In this document: one piece after another, positions 22,524 through 34,678 of the stretch
Numbering within the stretch: the stretch's first letter is position 1
Layout: the number at the start of each line of letters is the position of its first letter
Assembly (NCBI GenBank): GCA_030248295.1
Contig: JASANH010001643.1
Location: 953,390-1,017,389, forward strand
Direction: 5' to 3'
From: Mesodorylaimus sp. YZB2_4
Lineage: Eukaryota > Nematoda > Enoplea > Dorylaimida > Dorylaimidae
DNA length: 64,000 nt
Notes under the pieces: model-generated
Database searches by the model: none
Told to the model about the DNA's origin: nothing
What the model saw: only the letters and a program-made list of their open reading frames with translations
Position numbers and translations under genes: made by a program

Positions 22524-24937
22524 ATTTTGCAAATCTAAGAATCTAATTCCGTGAAAAACGTGTTAGATACATTTTCAATCAAGATATTGTTTTATTCAGT
22601 TGGCACCAGCCAGCTGGCTGCCTGTCACAAAGATGTGCAGGTACGCGGCTGCTTATTGCAAATGAGCGCATTGTATTTAATTCTGTACGTGGCGTACTAT
22701 ACTAATCAGCTTTTGACTCTCGTGGCTTATTTCGCGTCGTCTGATAAGTGAGAACTTCATAGATCTTTTCATGATAGAGCAGGGATCAGTTATCACGATC
22801 TCACGCTCTTGGAGTTACTGACAGCGAGTGAGTCGATTGCGCGTCGTCTCAGATCCTGATCCCAAAGCACATGTCATCATTCACCATCATGACCATATTT
22901 TAACGGTCTGGCGATTGCACAGCAAGCGTTCTTCGACCTAGGACATTATTGTCTCCTCCAGTTGAAGAATCCGCTCCAATTGTTCCAGCCATCTATTGCA
23001 GGATAAGCAGGATGATCTCGGATATAATGCAACCACTGTCAGCGAAACACCTCTCCGCCTTCAAGAGCATGTAAGGGGCCATAGTTGAGCAAACCGGCAG
23101 AACTGTGCAGCCCGTGAACATTCTTTGACATGGAACACTCAATACATTATGACTGCTCGCAGCTCACTCGCAGTTTTTGCGCCTACATCGAAGGCCCACA
23201 TTGCATTACATTGCATTTCCTGGGAAAAGAGCCACCGCTTCTGCTGAATTTAAATCATCATCATGCAATTGTGCCAACGACATTTCCAGAATCCACACCA
23301 AAGACAATTCAAAAAGACCCTGTGTACGCCAGTATATTACACTGATTATGTGGGGAGCAAGCTGGCCAATATTCCTCTAAAATACGCAACACAGTATTCA
23401 TCACTGGAATGCTGCTGTTGCTTCTTCAAATATCATCCTCATCTGGCTTTTCCAGCGTAGAAATAGAAAAGTACAACAATTGACAGGCAATTTTGATCAA
23501 GCCGACACCCAGAAGAAAAGAAGAGAAAACACCCTTGTCTTGTTATCTTTGGCGCAGGCCTGTTCAGTCACTGTGAAGACAGCGGGGGCAGTGGGATTTT
23601 ATTTGCTGCTGTATGTGCCACAGTTATCAAATATTTGGGGGCCTACGCACTTTGGTTGCAAGGTACGGAAGAAGTGTTCGATACATTTGAGGTGTTTGTC
23701 AGTATTGCTCTGTGCAAGCATTCACGCGCTATGGTTTGGAAAATATGGTCAACAGTGAAAACGAGCGGCGCAAGTTCACTTTTTCAATTCTAAATAGTAT
23801 TTATATCTTGTGCTTGTGTAGAAAGTTGTCAAGTTAGTCGAACAATATTAGGGAAGTATCAGACAAATTTATCCGGACCTTTGCAACATTTGCGAGTTTT
23901 TAGGCATTTTTCTTAGCTGCTCTGTGCAAGCATCGGCCCATCGCTTTGAAAATGTGATCTTACGTGAGCATGTGAGGATGAGTAGTCTCATCGTCAGTTC
24001 AGTCAGCTCTAATAAATCTAAATACATTCTTCTCTTGTGCGACTTTCGCATGCAGTCTGTGACCGTAGTTTTATGACATTCTGCTAACTTTCGACCAGAA
24101 GTGCCTGCTGTAATCATGAAATCCTGCATTAGACTCGACTTGCGTCGGCTGCAGAAACTTTTTTCGACGAAATGACAACACCCGAAATCCATTTTCCATC
24201 TTCAAGCCATATGCAAGGCGCATACTCAGAAATCCCACCAAGCATCTGAAATGTGCGACAAGTCCAGGTCCTACAGGGCCCCAAAATCTGACCCATCTCA
24301 TTTTTTTGGGGTGGCTGGGGTCGCGTTTCCAGGCAAAAGGGTTTGGTCGACCTTTTTTTGAACCCATCCCAAAAAACCTTTTCCCTACGGTGTCTGCATT
24401 ATTAGTCAGCGGAAGAATGTGGTCGGTCGATCCAGTGTTCAAACCACTGCGATCTGATGTCCGTGTATGATTTGGAGCTTACAGATCCAAGTATGACAAA
24501 AACCTTACAAAAAACGGGCGCACAAGTCAGTTTGAGAAACTAGAGAGAGGTTGTTTCTATAGTGTTCATAGATATCAAATTAAAACTTGATATGTTGGCT
24601 AACTGGATGATAAAGCAGGCAAGACACGGTTTTTACGAGTTTTTTGATTTCGCGCTTTTTAATTCCGGTGATTTAGTGCTATATTATTGGAGTTACGACG
24701 CTCAATCCGGCGCGGTTTAATCGACCAACCAAAGAAGGGGCGGTCTTCACCCAAGGCGTCAGCCAATCACCAGAGCAGTCGTCGGTTGCGCCCTGGAGCG
24801 ATGACGCACGGGCACAGGGAGCAGGAGTTCGGTGAGGAAAAGGCTGGATTCTCAGCGCAATAGCAATAGCAGCAATCGTCCATATCGCAGATCATCGGTT
24901 TCGGGCACACCGTTCACTCTCTCACGCACGTTCACCA
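22524..24937. other. Long stretch with no supported gene
   Basis: Upstream of ERGIC2 on the minus strand, so its promoter should be at the left end. The ORFs are short and carry no recognisable motifs. A phrase TGCTCTGTGCAAGCAT occurs at about 23706 and again with slight change at 23916, a possible small dispersed repeat. Confidence 0.4.
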
Positions 24938-25170
24938 TGGCCACTGACGAGCCCGGAAGCGGTGAGAGGGATTCGTCTGAAACGGAACCATATTTCAAAT
25001 GCGCTCCGAGCAGACCCGCAGCATTTTTCGACGCCAGCTGGGCTTGAGCCACCCGGCTGTCATAGAGAGTGTCCCCAGAACCAAGAATACGATCCATTTT
25101 GCCTATGTCACTCGGACGGACCCGATTTCAAGCCCCGAGAGAAGCCGAAAGTGAAAGAGGCCAATGTACT
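24938..25170 (+). CDS. Possible small cysteine-containing protein (hypothetical)
   Basis: An ATG at 24938 starts MATDEPGS, which can splice (GTGAGA donor at about 24963, CAG acceptor at about 25041) to a reading frame with GCHRECPQNQEYDPFCLCHSDG that ends at a stop near 25170, giving about 54 residues. Without splicing the frame gives about 36 residues ending DASWA. Neither form is recognised. The C....C..YDP.C...DG spacing is vaguely Kazal-like but lacks the rest of the domain. Weak evidence. Confidence 0.22.
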
Positions 25171-25365
25171 GTGAGCCTCATCCTGGTCCCCTGGACTCAG
25201 CCGAGTCTAGTTTTTTCCTTAATATCTGGCCAGTTTGCAGGATGGGATGGGCCATCTCTTGACGTATGATTCATGGATTAGTGGCCAAACCGAGTGGCGG
25301 GTTGATACGATGGTTTCTCTGCAAGTTGCAGAACTGTACTAGCTTAGCGAGTCAAGCCCGAAGTA

Positions 25366-25479
25366 TAGTTCGATGCGATGCGTCAAATAAGCGTGCGATG
25401 CGACACTTTTGGGTCAACTGACAATGTAAAAAGGAGCCACGTCGCATCGCAAGCTTATTTGACGCATCGCATCGAACTA
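25366..25479. repeat. Near-perfect 39-base inverted repeat (hairpin)
   Basis: Arm 1 (25366-25404) and arm 2 (25441-25479) are reverse complements with a single mismatch, separated by a 36-base loop. Each arm contains repeated GCGATGCG units. The stem would form a very stable hairpin in DNA or RNA. It lies in an intergenic region without an evident host gene. Confidence 0.88.
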
Positions 25480-26121
25480 CTTCCAGCTTCAGGCTAGGGC
25501 GACGTGCGATAACCAAACGAAAAGCTATCCAATGAGACTTTACTCCAAGCGACCGCACGGGGCAACCACACACTATCAGATTGACGGACGACACACAACA
25601 CGGCACCAATGGGCAAGTCACAACAACCAATCAGCGAACGCGCAAGGCGCGGCGACCAAGGAAGGGGCAGGAAGGGAGTGTCAATATCCGGCGAGGCCTT
25701 CTGGGTTACCAGTTCAAAAAGAAGGGGCTAAACAAATTCGAGCAGCCACACCCTTACAAAGTAGTGGGGTCGCCATTTTTCGCACGGGGGGGGGGAGGAT
25801 TGTAACCAACCAGCCTCCTTAGCGGTTGGAAGATCGATACCTCACCTGGCTACGAGACGTTGAATTATGAAGTGCCATTTGCTGCAGACACATACAAACT
25901 ACTCGGACCATTCGGAGAATTCACGACCACGACCAGGAGATACACAGATCTTGATACGCGGTATGAACGCAAATGAGGTGGCACGACAGGCTGCAGATTT
26001 CCTCCATGAGCTCCCAGCCAGTTGGACCATACACCGTTAGGCTCAAGACGTCAGACAACGCATATCGCACGAACAGACATCGATCACACAACACGACGGG
26101 CATCACAGGGCGCAATCACTT
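25480..26121. other. Intergenic stretch after the hairpin
   Basis: No gene supported. Contains a homopolymeric G tract at about 25786-25795 and the presumed 3' UTR of the TTBK-like gene at its right end. Confidence 0.4.
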
Positions 26122-27411
26122 TCACGATCCAGAGGGGGATTGACTCGAAGTCTCGCTGTCGACGCCATCCTCACGTAGCACGCGCACAAAATTCTCTTCC
26201 CAGTCAAGCCGTCCATCGAAGTCGACGTTGTTGGAAGCCGCGATCTGGTGCAGCAGCTGGTCGAGCACTTGGTACGGCGGCTCGTCCTCGTACCTGAAAC
26301 GAGGGCTCACTTCGTACTTGCGATCGACAGCCGTCCTTTTCACGTACCCAAGCGGAAGAATGAGATTCCCGAATTGGACCATCTCGGCCGGCATCGACTG
26401 GCACAGCTTCTCGAGTGAGGTCGTCTTTTTCACTGTCCGCACCACGAATCGATCGCCGACATTTCGCCACGGCAGGCGTCCGAGTCGCAGTTCCACGACG
26501 ACGTACAGCAGGGACATCAGATCGTCGCCACACCCCAATTCCCTGAAAACACGAGGACCATGACCCCACCCAACGAAGACTGGCAACAGCTCTCACTTTC
26601 CATCGTGGGCGTTTGGAGATGCGTATCGAGTGCTGCCGACGAAACCCGGTCGCTCTCGTGCCGGCACCAGTTCACCGTTTGGTTCACGGAAGAATCGTGA
26701 CAGGCCGAAATCGAGCAGAAAGACGCACCGTTTCGTCTCCATTTGACCGCCCATCATGAAGTTTGACTGAAACGAGAGTTGATAAGGAGGGCTTCCGAAT
26801 TCGGAATCACCCAACTTACCGGTTTGATATCTCGGTGAACGACGCCAACTGCGTGCATTTGTCGCGTGCCTTCAAGGCATTGGATGGCCACCCGTATGGT
26901 CGTGCTGAGCGAGAAGCGTGGGATGACTTTGGACGGGCACGAGCGACGGAGTTCGGTCAGCGTGAACGACATGCGCTGCATGGCGATGTAGAGGCACGGA
27001 GGGGACGTGTTGTATCGATACAGCCTGGGGATGTGCGGCCGACCTAAAAACAGAACAGATTAGGCGGGGGCGGGGGAGAAAGATTCCAAGCCTTGCCTTG
27101 ACACCGTTTCATGACTTCGACTTCGTGAGCGCAGAATGATTTCTTTCCGGCAGGGCGGGGTTTCTCCACTTTGAGAGCAACTTCGAGATCGTCATTGTCT
27201 TTATCGAGCGCGAGATAGACCTGGCCGAATGAGCCAGACTGCAACCTTTCCACCTGAAACTATGGCGGGTTAAGCAAATAAGAGCACCCCGATGAAATCT
27301 TACCACGAGGAATCTCTCATCCACGATATCGCCATCGTCCAACATGTCCTCGCTGTCCGCCTGCGAATCATCGTCCAGCTTGAGGGTCGATGGGGATTTC
27401 TGATCCGTCAT
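26122..27411 (-). CDS. Tau-tubulin-kinase-like (TTBK/CK1 superfamily) protein kinase
   Basis: Five exons join in frame (27411-27304, 27253-27097, 27043-26820, 26766-26597 and 26542-26122), giving about 359 residues. An acidic leader is followed by the P-loop SGSFGQVYLAL, the catalytic lysine in VALKVEK, HRDIKPSNFMMG, LLDFGLSRFF, GSTRYASPNAH and the CK1-type DDLMSLLYVVVEL. This is the CK1/TTBK pattern, a serine/threonine kinase family greatly expanded in nematodes, often testis-expressed. The first P-loop glycine is Q (LQSGSFG), which often still permits activity. The intron 27044-27096 begins with GC (CAAG/GCAAGG). An acceptor directly before the ATG indicates a spliced 5' UTR. It lies beside two SH2-type genes on the same strand. 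Confidence 0.85.
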
Positions 27412-28027
27412 TGCTCCTGCAACAGGGACTCTGATAACAAGACTCGCTTTCCATCAAGATCGTTTTCTCACCTTCAAGTGCCGTACGAACTTTGAGCAAC
27501 TCGCAGAGACTTCGGAACCAACCGCCTTCCACGGCTCCGAGGATGACGAGTGGCAGCGGGTTCACGAAAGATTTTGTGGACACTGCGACATTGTAAAGTG
27601 GAAGAGTAGGCCAGACTACCTGGAGTAGCCAATTTTCCACGTTTTCCGTCAGCCAGCCAAGTTGCACTCTTCAGAGTGTGAGATGTGTTCTCCGATTTGG
27701 ATCTGTTTCTGCTTGCTGGTTCAAGAGGGGGGGAGAACTCACATTTTTACTTCTTCTCTTTGAACCTTTTGGATCAGGCCTTTTTTCGTACGAGCAAGGC
27801 ATCCAAAGTGCATCCCGCACATTTCATAAAACTCTCAAGTCCCAGCTCACACAACTTCAAATTTAAAATTCAAATCCTCGTAAAATTTCTAGTACACCTA
27901 AGCGTATTTGTAGCATAGCACAAAATAAAACTGCATCACAGCGCTGAACACAGAAACGTTTGTCACTCGATATCAAGATATGTGCTCCCAGAAAACATCA
28001 TCCACATTGCAAAGGTGCCTGGGAAAA

Positions 28028-29626
28028 TCATTTAGCTTTGGGGGTTACCAAGGCGACCAGTTCTTCTTGCAGCCTCAAGCACACGTAGGGCATGTCGGGA
28101 CGGACGACAGTGTTGGAGATCATGCATTGTTGCATCAGGTGATAAACACCTTGCGGCATCTCCATGGTTTCGTTCACCTGCAGCCGGCCACCCGCTCGCA
28201 GGTACTCGACCACAGCCTTCTTGTCCAAGTCCCCCAACTCGTTGTACGGCTTCTGTCCGTTGGAGAAGATCTGAAGGATACGTTAAGCGTATACCTTCCT
28301 TCGTAATCTTCAGTCATAGTTTTCTCACCTCCCAAATAAGGACGCCCATTCCCCAAACATCTGATTTCAGCACAAAATGCCCGTCCAACAAGGCTTCGAA
28401 CGCCGTCCACACAATCGGGATCTTCTCATCAGGAGGGCCCTTGAAAGAATCGTCCTCGGCAACTTTTCGAGCCAGTCCAAAATCAGAAATCTTGACGATT
28501 CCGGAGCGCTTGTCCGGCAAACGCTCAAACAGGCAATTGCGGGCAGCCACATCTCGATGAAGGTTGATATGTTGATATATTGACGATTGATATAGCTGAG
28601 ACCTCGAGCAGCGTCCACACACGCCTTTAATTTGTCTTTTGCCGACAACTTTTCTTTTGCCAGACACTTGTCCAGGCTGCCACCTAAAACCGAATCAGCA
28701 CAGCACATTCGAGAACACAGCGCGCCAAGTTTTACCATTCATGTACTCCATGGCGGCGAAGGACAATTCGCGATCGATGGTGACCCCGTATTCGATGACA
28801 ATGTTTTTATGGCCGCACACCTCGCGCATGATTCGCGCCTCCTGCAGCATTTCGTTCCGAGCTTCTTCGAGTTTATCGCCGTCGTCCTGCTTCGCCACCA
28901 CGTCCAACGTTTTTATAGCGCATTGCACTTTTTGGCCGTCTGGGCGTTTCCACGTTCCTTTGAGGACGCTGCCGAAAGCACCCTGAGAATGCTCGGTTAT
29001 TGTAGGCACCCGTGGGGTGTCCAGTGCGGGCACCTACGTACCATCCCCAGCTTTTCTCCAATCGTCAGATCTTCGTTTTCGAGCAATTCCCAAGACTGTC
29101 GACCCTTGGCCACCTTTATTATAGCACCAGTTTTCTGGGTTATCGGAATTTTATCTTTCAGGTGATCAACGATTAAATTGTTTATATAGTAGTGGCATGA
29201 ACTTTCGAACGAGCACCTCTAAAAATACTTTCACTCTCATTCGAGTATGTCGGCATTGTCAGCTAACGTACCCCGTCCTCGTGCCACAGGAGGGGAAAAT
29301 GCAGCAGTCGTCCCTTCCATCGCACTGACAACGTGAAGCCGTCGGGATCGTTGCGCGTCCCCTTTCGCAAAATGTAGTCGCCATCAGCTCGCAGCAACGC
29401 TTCCACATCAGTGCGGTGCAAGCGATAATGATAAAAGGGCAGCTTCTGCACTTCCTCATGCACAGCTTTCAATTTCTGGAAACCAGTCCCCGTGATTTGA
29501 GTCTCAGGGCTTTGAATCGTTTGAATAACTGATACTCACTGCAGGCGACAGTTTGTTGATTCCTGTCCCGCCGCCTTTCCCCGCCGCGATGCCACTGTCC
29601 TGCCATATGCCTTCCGTCGTACTCAC
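28028..29626 (-). pseudogene. SH2-tyrosine kinase (Fer/SPE-8-like) with an 8-base frameshifting duplication
   Basis: Exons encode an SH2 domain (FYHYRLHRTDVEALL, GDYILRKGTRND, HFPLLWHEDG), a linker with KVAKGRQSWELLENEDLTIG, and a kinase domain: MGAFGSVLKG, CAIKTL, EYMNGGSLDKCL, HRDVAARNCLF, ISDFGLARK, PIVWTAFEAL, SDVWGMGVLIWE and a C-lobe ending LVTPKAK. Between AARGLSYINRQY and LHRDVAARN the frame breaks. There, 28563-28570 and 28571-28578 are a tandem duplication of the same 8 bases; removing one copy restores a continuous family-like reading. All other exons look intact, so the damage is recent, polymorphic, or an assembly error. The N-terminal exon (about 29530-29626) and the start codon are uncertain. 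Confidence 0.75.
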
Positions 29627-30261
29627 CTGGGACCTATATCAGGAAATAGTAAGTAGGCGCCGTAGCTGCTTGGAAATCTCACAGCTCCGTCCTCGTAGTG
29701 CACATTGTTTTGAATGACGGAATTTCGAAACGGAACAATTGAAGAAGACGACAGGTTGCAACTCGACCGCAAGACCAACCAGTCTACCCTCATGCCCATA
29801 TGTCGACCAACAAGTCACAGCATCGTAAAGCGGAATCGGAGCATACATTTCTGGGCTAATGTGGCTGCTGCCCTTCTCTGATTGGTCAGTCCTACAACAG
29901 CTTGTCCGGGTGTTGGCTTTCGAAATATGATAGAGACCCGAAGAACGCGACAATATCTGTGCACAGAAAATGGGCGTTTCGACCATCTTAGCAACTTCTT
30001 ATTTCTGAATCGAAGGCGCACATTGCATCCCACACCAAAAGGCAACTACACTGAATTAGGAAAAAGTTCAGATTCGTTTGTGCAATTCTTTGGTTTTTTT
30101 TAGTGCGCCAAACACTAAGCTTTCCCAGGAAAAGTCACTCCATCATCATCATGCAATGAATGCCAACGACAGATCCAGAATCTACACCATGGACATCAGA
30201 ATATCAGGAGATCACAAACAACAGCGCGCGGAAATCGCACCTGGAATTGATCTTAGTCTTC

Positions 30262-31227
30262 TCACAGTTTCTTGGTCGGTTTGACGACAGCCCGAACGAG
30301 GGGGAACTTGCCGAGCACGGGGACGTTGTGGAGGGCGTGGAACTGAACCCACTCGTCGATCAGGGCAACGCATTCGGTCGGCATGTCTTTCTCTTTGTCT
30401 CGGGGTAACACGTAGCCCCCTTCCGCCGGATCGCGTTCCAACTAAACAAAATTACTCATCGTCAACGCCTGGTTCACAAGTGGCAGGCTAGATTCTTACC
30501 GCGTGGTGCAGGAATGTGCCATTGCCGCGGACACTCAGGAAGAAGACGCCTCGTTTTTCCGGGTCCTCGCGGAGCAAGTAGTCGCCGTCCGACGCGAGCA
30601 GCTTGTTGGTTGTTGTTCGTTCTGCGACAGTTGCCCGTGAAAATGCGCCAAATCTTTGATGTGACGAAAGGGACGACGGCGATCCGAGGGCGGCTTTTCA
30701 TCGGCACGAAGATTGATCGGCTGGTTCAAACGCACCTCGACGGGCTGCGGACTCTCCTTCGTGGGCTTCTCTTCCTGCAAAGCAAAGTCGAGAAGCCTGA
30801 TCTCCAGAGAGCTCACCTTAGGATGACTCACCTTTACGGCCAGCCCGTACACCTCGTAGTAGGTGGTCAACTCTTCGACGGTTGTGAACCCTTGGGCGTT
30901 GTGTTCGCGGTCCCCCTCGATGACGAACTTGTTGTCGGTGCGCCTCTTCACCACGGGAGTCAGATGGTCTTTGCCGGCCTCCTTGTCCTTGCCCTCGCCT
31001 CGCACGCACAGCGTCAACTGGCCATTGTCCGCGTTCACGAAGAGCAGATAGTCGCCGGGCTCCTTCAGCTTACTCGACACTTCGGCTGGTTTCTTCCGGC
31101 CATAGTAGAAGGGCAACATGTGGATTGGCCTCGGCGGGCAGAACCTCGTCAGCGATCCTTCTTCCGTACTCCGGCGTTGCGTCGAACCGACACTCCCTCG
31201 ATCGACCATTCCCTGATCCGATGCCAT
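30262..31227 (-). pseudogene. Tandem SH2 protein lacking a kinase domain, frame break in second SH2
   Basis: From the ATG at 31227 the frame encodes a leader and SH2-1 (LPFYYGRKKPAEVSSKL, GDYLLFVN, FTTVEELTTYYEVYG), where the invariant arginine of the FLVR motif is phenylalanine. A 57-base in-frame intron and a Pro-rich linker follow. SH2-2 follows (AHFHGQLS, a frame break near 30632, then NKLLASDGDYLLRED, FFLSVRGNGTFLHHA). After an intron the last exon reads GGYVLPRDKEKDMPTECVAL and ends KPTKKL before a stop at 30262. No kinase domain follows. The arginine is present in SH2-2. Apart from the one frame break (net loss of one base, or four), the coding potential is good, so this may be a functional adaptor with a sequencing error or a very young pseudogene. 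Confidence 0.7.
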
Positions 31228-34200
31228 TTGCTTCTCCCCCGAACAACGACTTCTATAATAGGAAGACTGGAACTGTTCATTGCTGACTCCCAAGAAGTCA
31301 ACATCCTGTACCTTCTCGACAAAACACGCCGACCGACCGACTTTCACGATGCGCATTAACGCACTGACTGAAAAGGGCGGCTGCCAGCACAGCTCTTTAC
31401 ACCTTCTTACCTCGTCGACCATTCTGGCAGGGGAGTGTACCGCACTCGTAGATATTGGTACCCGTTTCCCTGCTGTTCTAGCCAAGGGCTTTAGAAGTCG
31501 AAACCTTAGACTGCCAATCACAAATCCAATCAGTGTGTCTTTGCCTACTCCATCAGAATTCATGAACCACGTCTGTGTTTTCCAAAATTTCAATATTTTT
31601 ATGTTCGTCCGTGTCGTCTCTGCGCAGTGCCACTTGGGCTGTTCCTTACAAGTGAAAAAGCAGCGTCCTCGTTCAACATGGAACCTATCAAATGTGTCTT
31701 GCAAAACTTCAGGCAGGTTCCTCTGTGTTCTAGATTCGGTGACTGCGTCTAATAAGGAAGAAATGCCGAGGAGCACTGCGAGTCCCGTTCATTACTTCTT
31801 TATCCTTGGTCATATGCGCTCATGATAAAAATGTCTATTGTGATAAAAAGTATGAGGATCAAAAAGTTTGTTTTTCTCGTTAATTGGTAAGAAAGACTTG
31901 TTTTAGCGCGCCATTCTCCACATGACATTACTGTATGCCCTCGCACCATATTGAACCCACGTCATAATGATCAAGGGGACACTATGACATGCACAACATT
32001 CGCTGCTGCGACAGTTTGACGTTTCCACCTTGGCACTTGACGTGACACGAGTTCTGAATGTCACCTCGAATGTATGAAACTATTATTCTGCAAACTGAAA
32101 ACATGCTGTTACATCACATAATAATTCTGTGTTTATCTACCCGTATTGCTAGGTAATATACGGCTGTCGAAGACTTTGAAGAAAAATTTTATCTTTACTT
32201 CAGTCTCACCGCACATTCCCACCTCTCCTGATCAGATGGCGACGCGTGGTAGCGAGCGACTGGCTTGTCCCGGGCTCAATTCCCGGTGTCGAAGGTCGGT
32301 TTGCGAAGATGAACCATCGCTGATCTGCACGCCAAGTCGTGGGTGACTGACCCGGTACCACCGAGGTGCTCCGAGAGGAGAGAAGGAGAGAAGAGCCAAA
32401 CGAGTAGGCAGCCTCGTGTGTCGAAAGCCCTCAGAGCCCACCAGCCTTTGTCTGAGGAAGCCCTCCCGTGAAGGGGCTCCTAGTGGAGCCTCACAGAGGG
32501 GCTCTGCGGTCCCCACCTTGAAGGCTTGACTGCTGGCTGGCTATAAGCGAAAAGGGCCACGCTTAGGTGGGTGGGGTTTACAAAAAAAGCTCACCACCAG
32601 ACTGCCTAGCCGTAAAGGTAAAATGCACATTACGCAAACAATAATTCACCACAGAGCTGTAGGCGAATCCAAGTCTGACGGTCTGATGATGAAAGGCCTG
32701 GTACCACGGTAGTATTCCCTACAATGGGCCTATCCAGATTTGTTGAAGTGGAAGAGTAAGGTACTTTCCAGAAAAGAATCTCAGACCGTAGCACAGTGAT
32801 CGGGGTCGTAGCCTAGTTGTTAGGCCTTCTTCCCAGACTGGTTGCGAGCTGGGCGAGTGTTCGCTGTGTTCTGTAAATCTTCGCTGTAAATCGATGAGCA
32901 CTGCTTCGGTGTTGTGTGCTGTAAATCATTTCGAGCATAAACGTATGTCAGTCCACCCTCGCGCACCCATACCTGACTACAGTCGAGATGCTACAAATGG
33001 AGGGACGGGATCTAGACGAGTAGACAGACAACCCACCCGCCATGACCTGAAACATGTCTGGTCCAAGTTCCCTCCTGTGCTGACACATGTGCCAGGTCCC
33101 CATAAGTCTTGTTCTGTTAGGTGTTATTCCTGCCTTGGCCAGCCGTAGACAAAACGGGAGCCAGTCGAGTGGGCGACAAGTTAAAAGTATAAAAATAAAA
33201 AATCTTTGTCAGGCCAGTTGTTTGTCGTGCACAAAAATACCGACTAGGTGCATTCAATTAAACATTTCGCACCCATTTATCACGTGGAATTTTGTGCTAT
33301 TTTATGAGCCTTTGAGGAGATAAATTCTATTGCTCTATGAGACGGGTGCATCGGAGAAGATAAAAATTCAAACGGTTCAAACCTGGTTTCCCTCCGGGTT
33401 TACAACATTTCAGCACCTGTGGCGAGTTATCATTTCGTACAAAGTGTGGCCATGACTATTTTGTGATCATATTTTCTGCTACGCCCCACGGCGAACAGGC
33501 TGATCAATGTGCTTCTTATACCCCGTGCAGCTCATGCACTTGTCATCCAGGGGGCATATTCGACATGAAAAACTGAAAAAGGTCCGACGAGAAGAGGGGC
33601 TGGCCGAGGAGAATCGTATCTCCTTGCTTGACTTACCTTCTTTCCCCTCCTCAATAAGTGCCTGATTATGTTCACTTCCTCATTCATCCTCTCGCCACTC
33701 CATGACTCGTCTTGTCTCGAAGACCCCGCTTGCCTCAGTCCCCCCCCCCCCCCGCACCAATTCCCTTGTCTCACATAACACTCCATAATGCCGTGACTCG
33801 AATGTCCAGCTCTCCGTGAATGGAAACATTGATTAATGATCCCCAAGGTCCACCTTGCCCGACGTAGATTAGGTAAGGCGCCAGAAAATTGTTGTTTATT
33901 CGCATGGCGGGAAATAAAAGGATCTAATTAATCTGCATGTTATTCGTGTTTTGCGTGTCAACATGATCGGAGCGTAAAATCCAAATTATGGTTGTATTAT
34001 AGCAGGGTATGAAACTCGAGCAGATTTTTGCTTGAGGAGAGATTCCTGGTTCAGGTGATAAATAAGTTCTAAAAAGATCGAGTTTCAGGTGATGACATCT
34101 GGCACGGCCAAACCTTGTCAGGTATTCCTACTTGACAGCTAGACCAAACCAGCTTATTTAGAATTCAAGTCTTATCTTTCGCAATATCTTATAGAACCTT

Positions 34201-34678
34201 CAAAATCTAATTTGCGTGTTGCTCAAGCCTTTCGAGCGTCAACGGCAGGAGTACTGTTATTTTTTCGAGATCTTCATAATCTGTACACCAGACTGAAGGT
34301 GATTACAGGCTAAGCGTGACTGCGAGGCGAGGAGTATGGGACTCGTTACCGTGCCATCGACCTAGCTCATCAGTTGGCTCTGACAAAGACTGGAAATGCC
34401 TATTTTTATCCTCACAATTCCCTCATTCGAGCTTCTTCTCGCGTCTAATGAGACTCCTATAATCTGGCTAATAGGCAAGTCGAGGCGGCCGATCGAGGCA
34501 GTGTGCTTGTTCACGGGCTGATGGAGACTGCGAGTTGCCATTCGTAATCGATCTCAGCAGGGTGCCTTGTCCGACAAGTCTGGCATGCATACAAAGAGAG
34601 CACCAACTCGAGCAGACACTGTGTAGCACATGTTACTGCCATCACCACACCACATAACAGACAGAGTAGAGTACATGG
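31228..34678. other. Long intergenic stretch with repeats
   Basis: No gene is supported. It contains tRNA-derived SINE-like sequence at about 32225-32600 and perhaps 32795-32860, and a run of 14 C at 33740-33753. The remainder shows nothing recognisable. The - strand ORF of about 400 residues that covers the tandem-SH2 gene extends to 31776, but the part upstream of 31227 has no family similarity. Confidence 0.45.
32225..32410 (+). repeat. tRNA-derived SINE-like element, family B
   Basis: The head resembles a tRNA with an A-box-like TGGCGACGCGTGGTAGCG and a B-box-like GGGCTCAATTCCC at about 32238-32286. A non-tRNA body follows with GGTGCTCCGAG and a purine-rich tail. The same head-body arrangement, including GGTGCTCCGAG, occurs inverted at about 40440-40715. 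This is typical of a Pol III-transcribed SINE. Confidence 0.55.

Noticed and set aside
24071-24442. 123-codon minus-strand ORF
   Set aside because: No motif, and its composition is not distinct from surrounding non-coding DNA.
30514-31359. 281-codon + strand ORF
   Set aside because: Antisense shadow of the tandem-SH2 gene; no family motifs, whereas the minus strand has recognisable SH2 domains and splice sites.
33735-33755. Poly-C tract as a regulatory element
   Set aside because: A homopolymer run alone has no support for function; it may be a slippage-prone tract.
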